Assembly: GCA_964598225.1 (NCBI GenBank)
Contig: CAZRBG010000072.1
Location: 1 to 23,434 of the forward strand
Length of the DNA: 23,434 nucleotides
Direction of reading: 5' to 3'
Origin: SG8-4 sp964598225
Lineage (GTDB): Bacteria; Planctomycetota; Phycisphaerae; Sedimentisphaerales; Anaerobacaceae
Shown here: positions 23,383-23,434 of the stretch, in pieces
Layout: each line of letters opens with the position of its first letter
How positions within the stretch are numbered: position 1 is the first letter of the stretch
Notes under the pieces: generated by a model
What the model was told of the DNA's origin: nothing
What the model saw: only the letters and a program-made list of their open reading frames with translations
Database searches by the model: none
Translations under genes and position numbers: made by a program

Positions 23383-23434
23383 GGACAGCCACGAATGGCA
23401 CTTCCATAAGCGTTAAGGCCCTATAAGAATATAG

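Noticed and set aside
1..23434. CRISPR array or diversity-generating retroelement
   Set aside because: No regularly spaced direct repeats and no reverse transcriptase, template-repeat or variable-repeat pair was seen near the fibre genes. A self-alignment of the window would be decisive; I could only inspect by eye.
1..23434. tRNA genes or phage attachment sites at the cluster edges
   Set aside because: No tRNA-like cloverleaf and no matching direct repeats were noticed near 3600-3870 or 18720-19260. The eye can miss diverged sites.

Overview
The window looks like a chromosomal segment of a planctomycete, probably of the Phycisphaerae/Sedimentisphaerales type. This is inferred from the mixture of a SagB-type nitroreductase, a PfkB-like protein, a secreted clan GH-A hydrolase, a MiaA with an unusual P-loop, a decayed RHS gene and abundant short palindromic repeats. 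No rRNA or other taxonomic marker is present, so the assignment is tentative.

Region 1 (1-3601) is ordinary chromosome. It holds a SagB-type FMN oxidoreductase, a PfkB-fold protein whose catalytic aspartate position is a serine, and a convergent secreted glycoside hydrolase.

Region 2 (about 3872-18728) is a phage-derived virion gene cluster running almost entirely on the plus strand. In order it holds: a portal protein, a scaffold-like coiled-coil protein, an SU10/DUF5309-type major capsid protein, a probable head-completion/adaptor protein, a small tail-hub-like protein, a series of beta-rich appendage or fibre proteins (one Gp80-like, one LamG), a 613-residue baseplate-hub-like protein, a small coupled gene and a membrane-anchored coiled-coil protein. 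These are followed by a methyltransferase-like gene, an oppositely oriented spore-photoproduct-lyase-like radical SAM gene with its own promoter, and a lipoprotein with a second membrane segment (spanin-like) closed by a strong terminator. I see no terminase, integrase, replication, repressor, tape-measure or endolysin gene. The cluster is therefore either a reduced prophage or a domesticated particle-forming locus, for example a gene-transfer-agent-like one. Three hairpin-forming repeat elements sit in gaps between its structural genes, and one of them appears to cut a small gene between scaffold and capsid.

Region 3 (19260-21184) returns to housekeeping functions: a polyprenyl diphosphate synthase (IspA type), divergent from miaA.

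Region 4 (21181-23434) is a graveyard. An RHS-family gene fragment abuts the miaA stop codon. It carries a scrambled stretch and an in-frame 24-bp palindromic insert, and it is split by a 188-bp MITE with 24-bp terminal inverted repeats and an 8-bp target duplication. Removing the MITE restores one frame that runs through the RHS core end into a C-terminal domain with a zincin-like HELSR motif, where the second zinc histidine is apparently lost. A short secreted protein, possibly truncated, closes the window.
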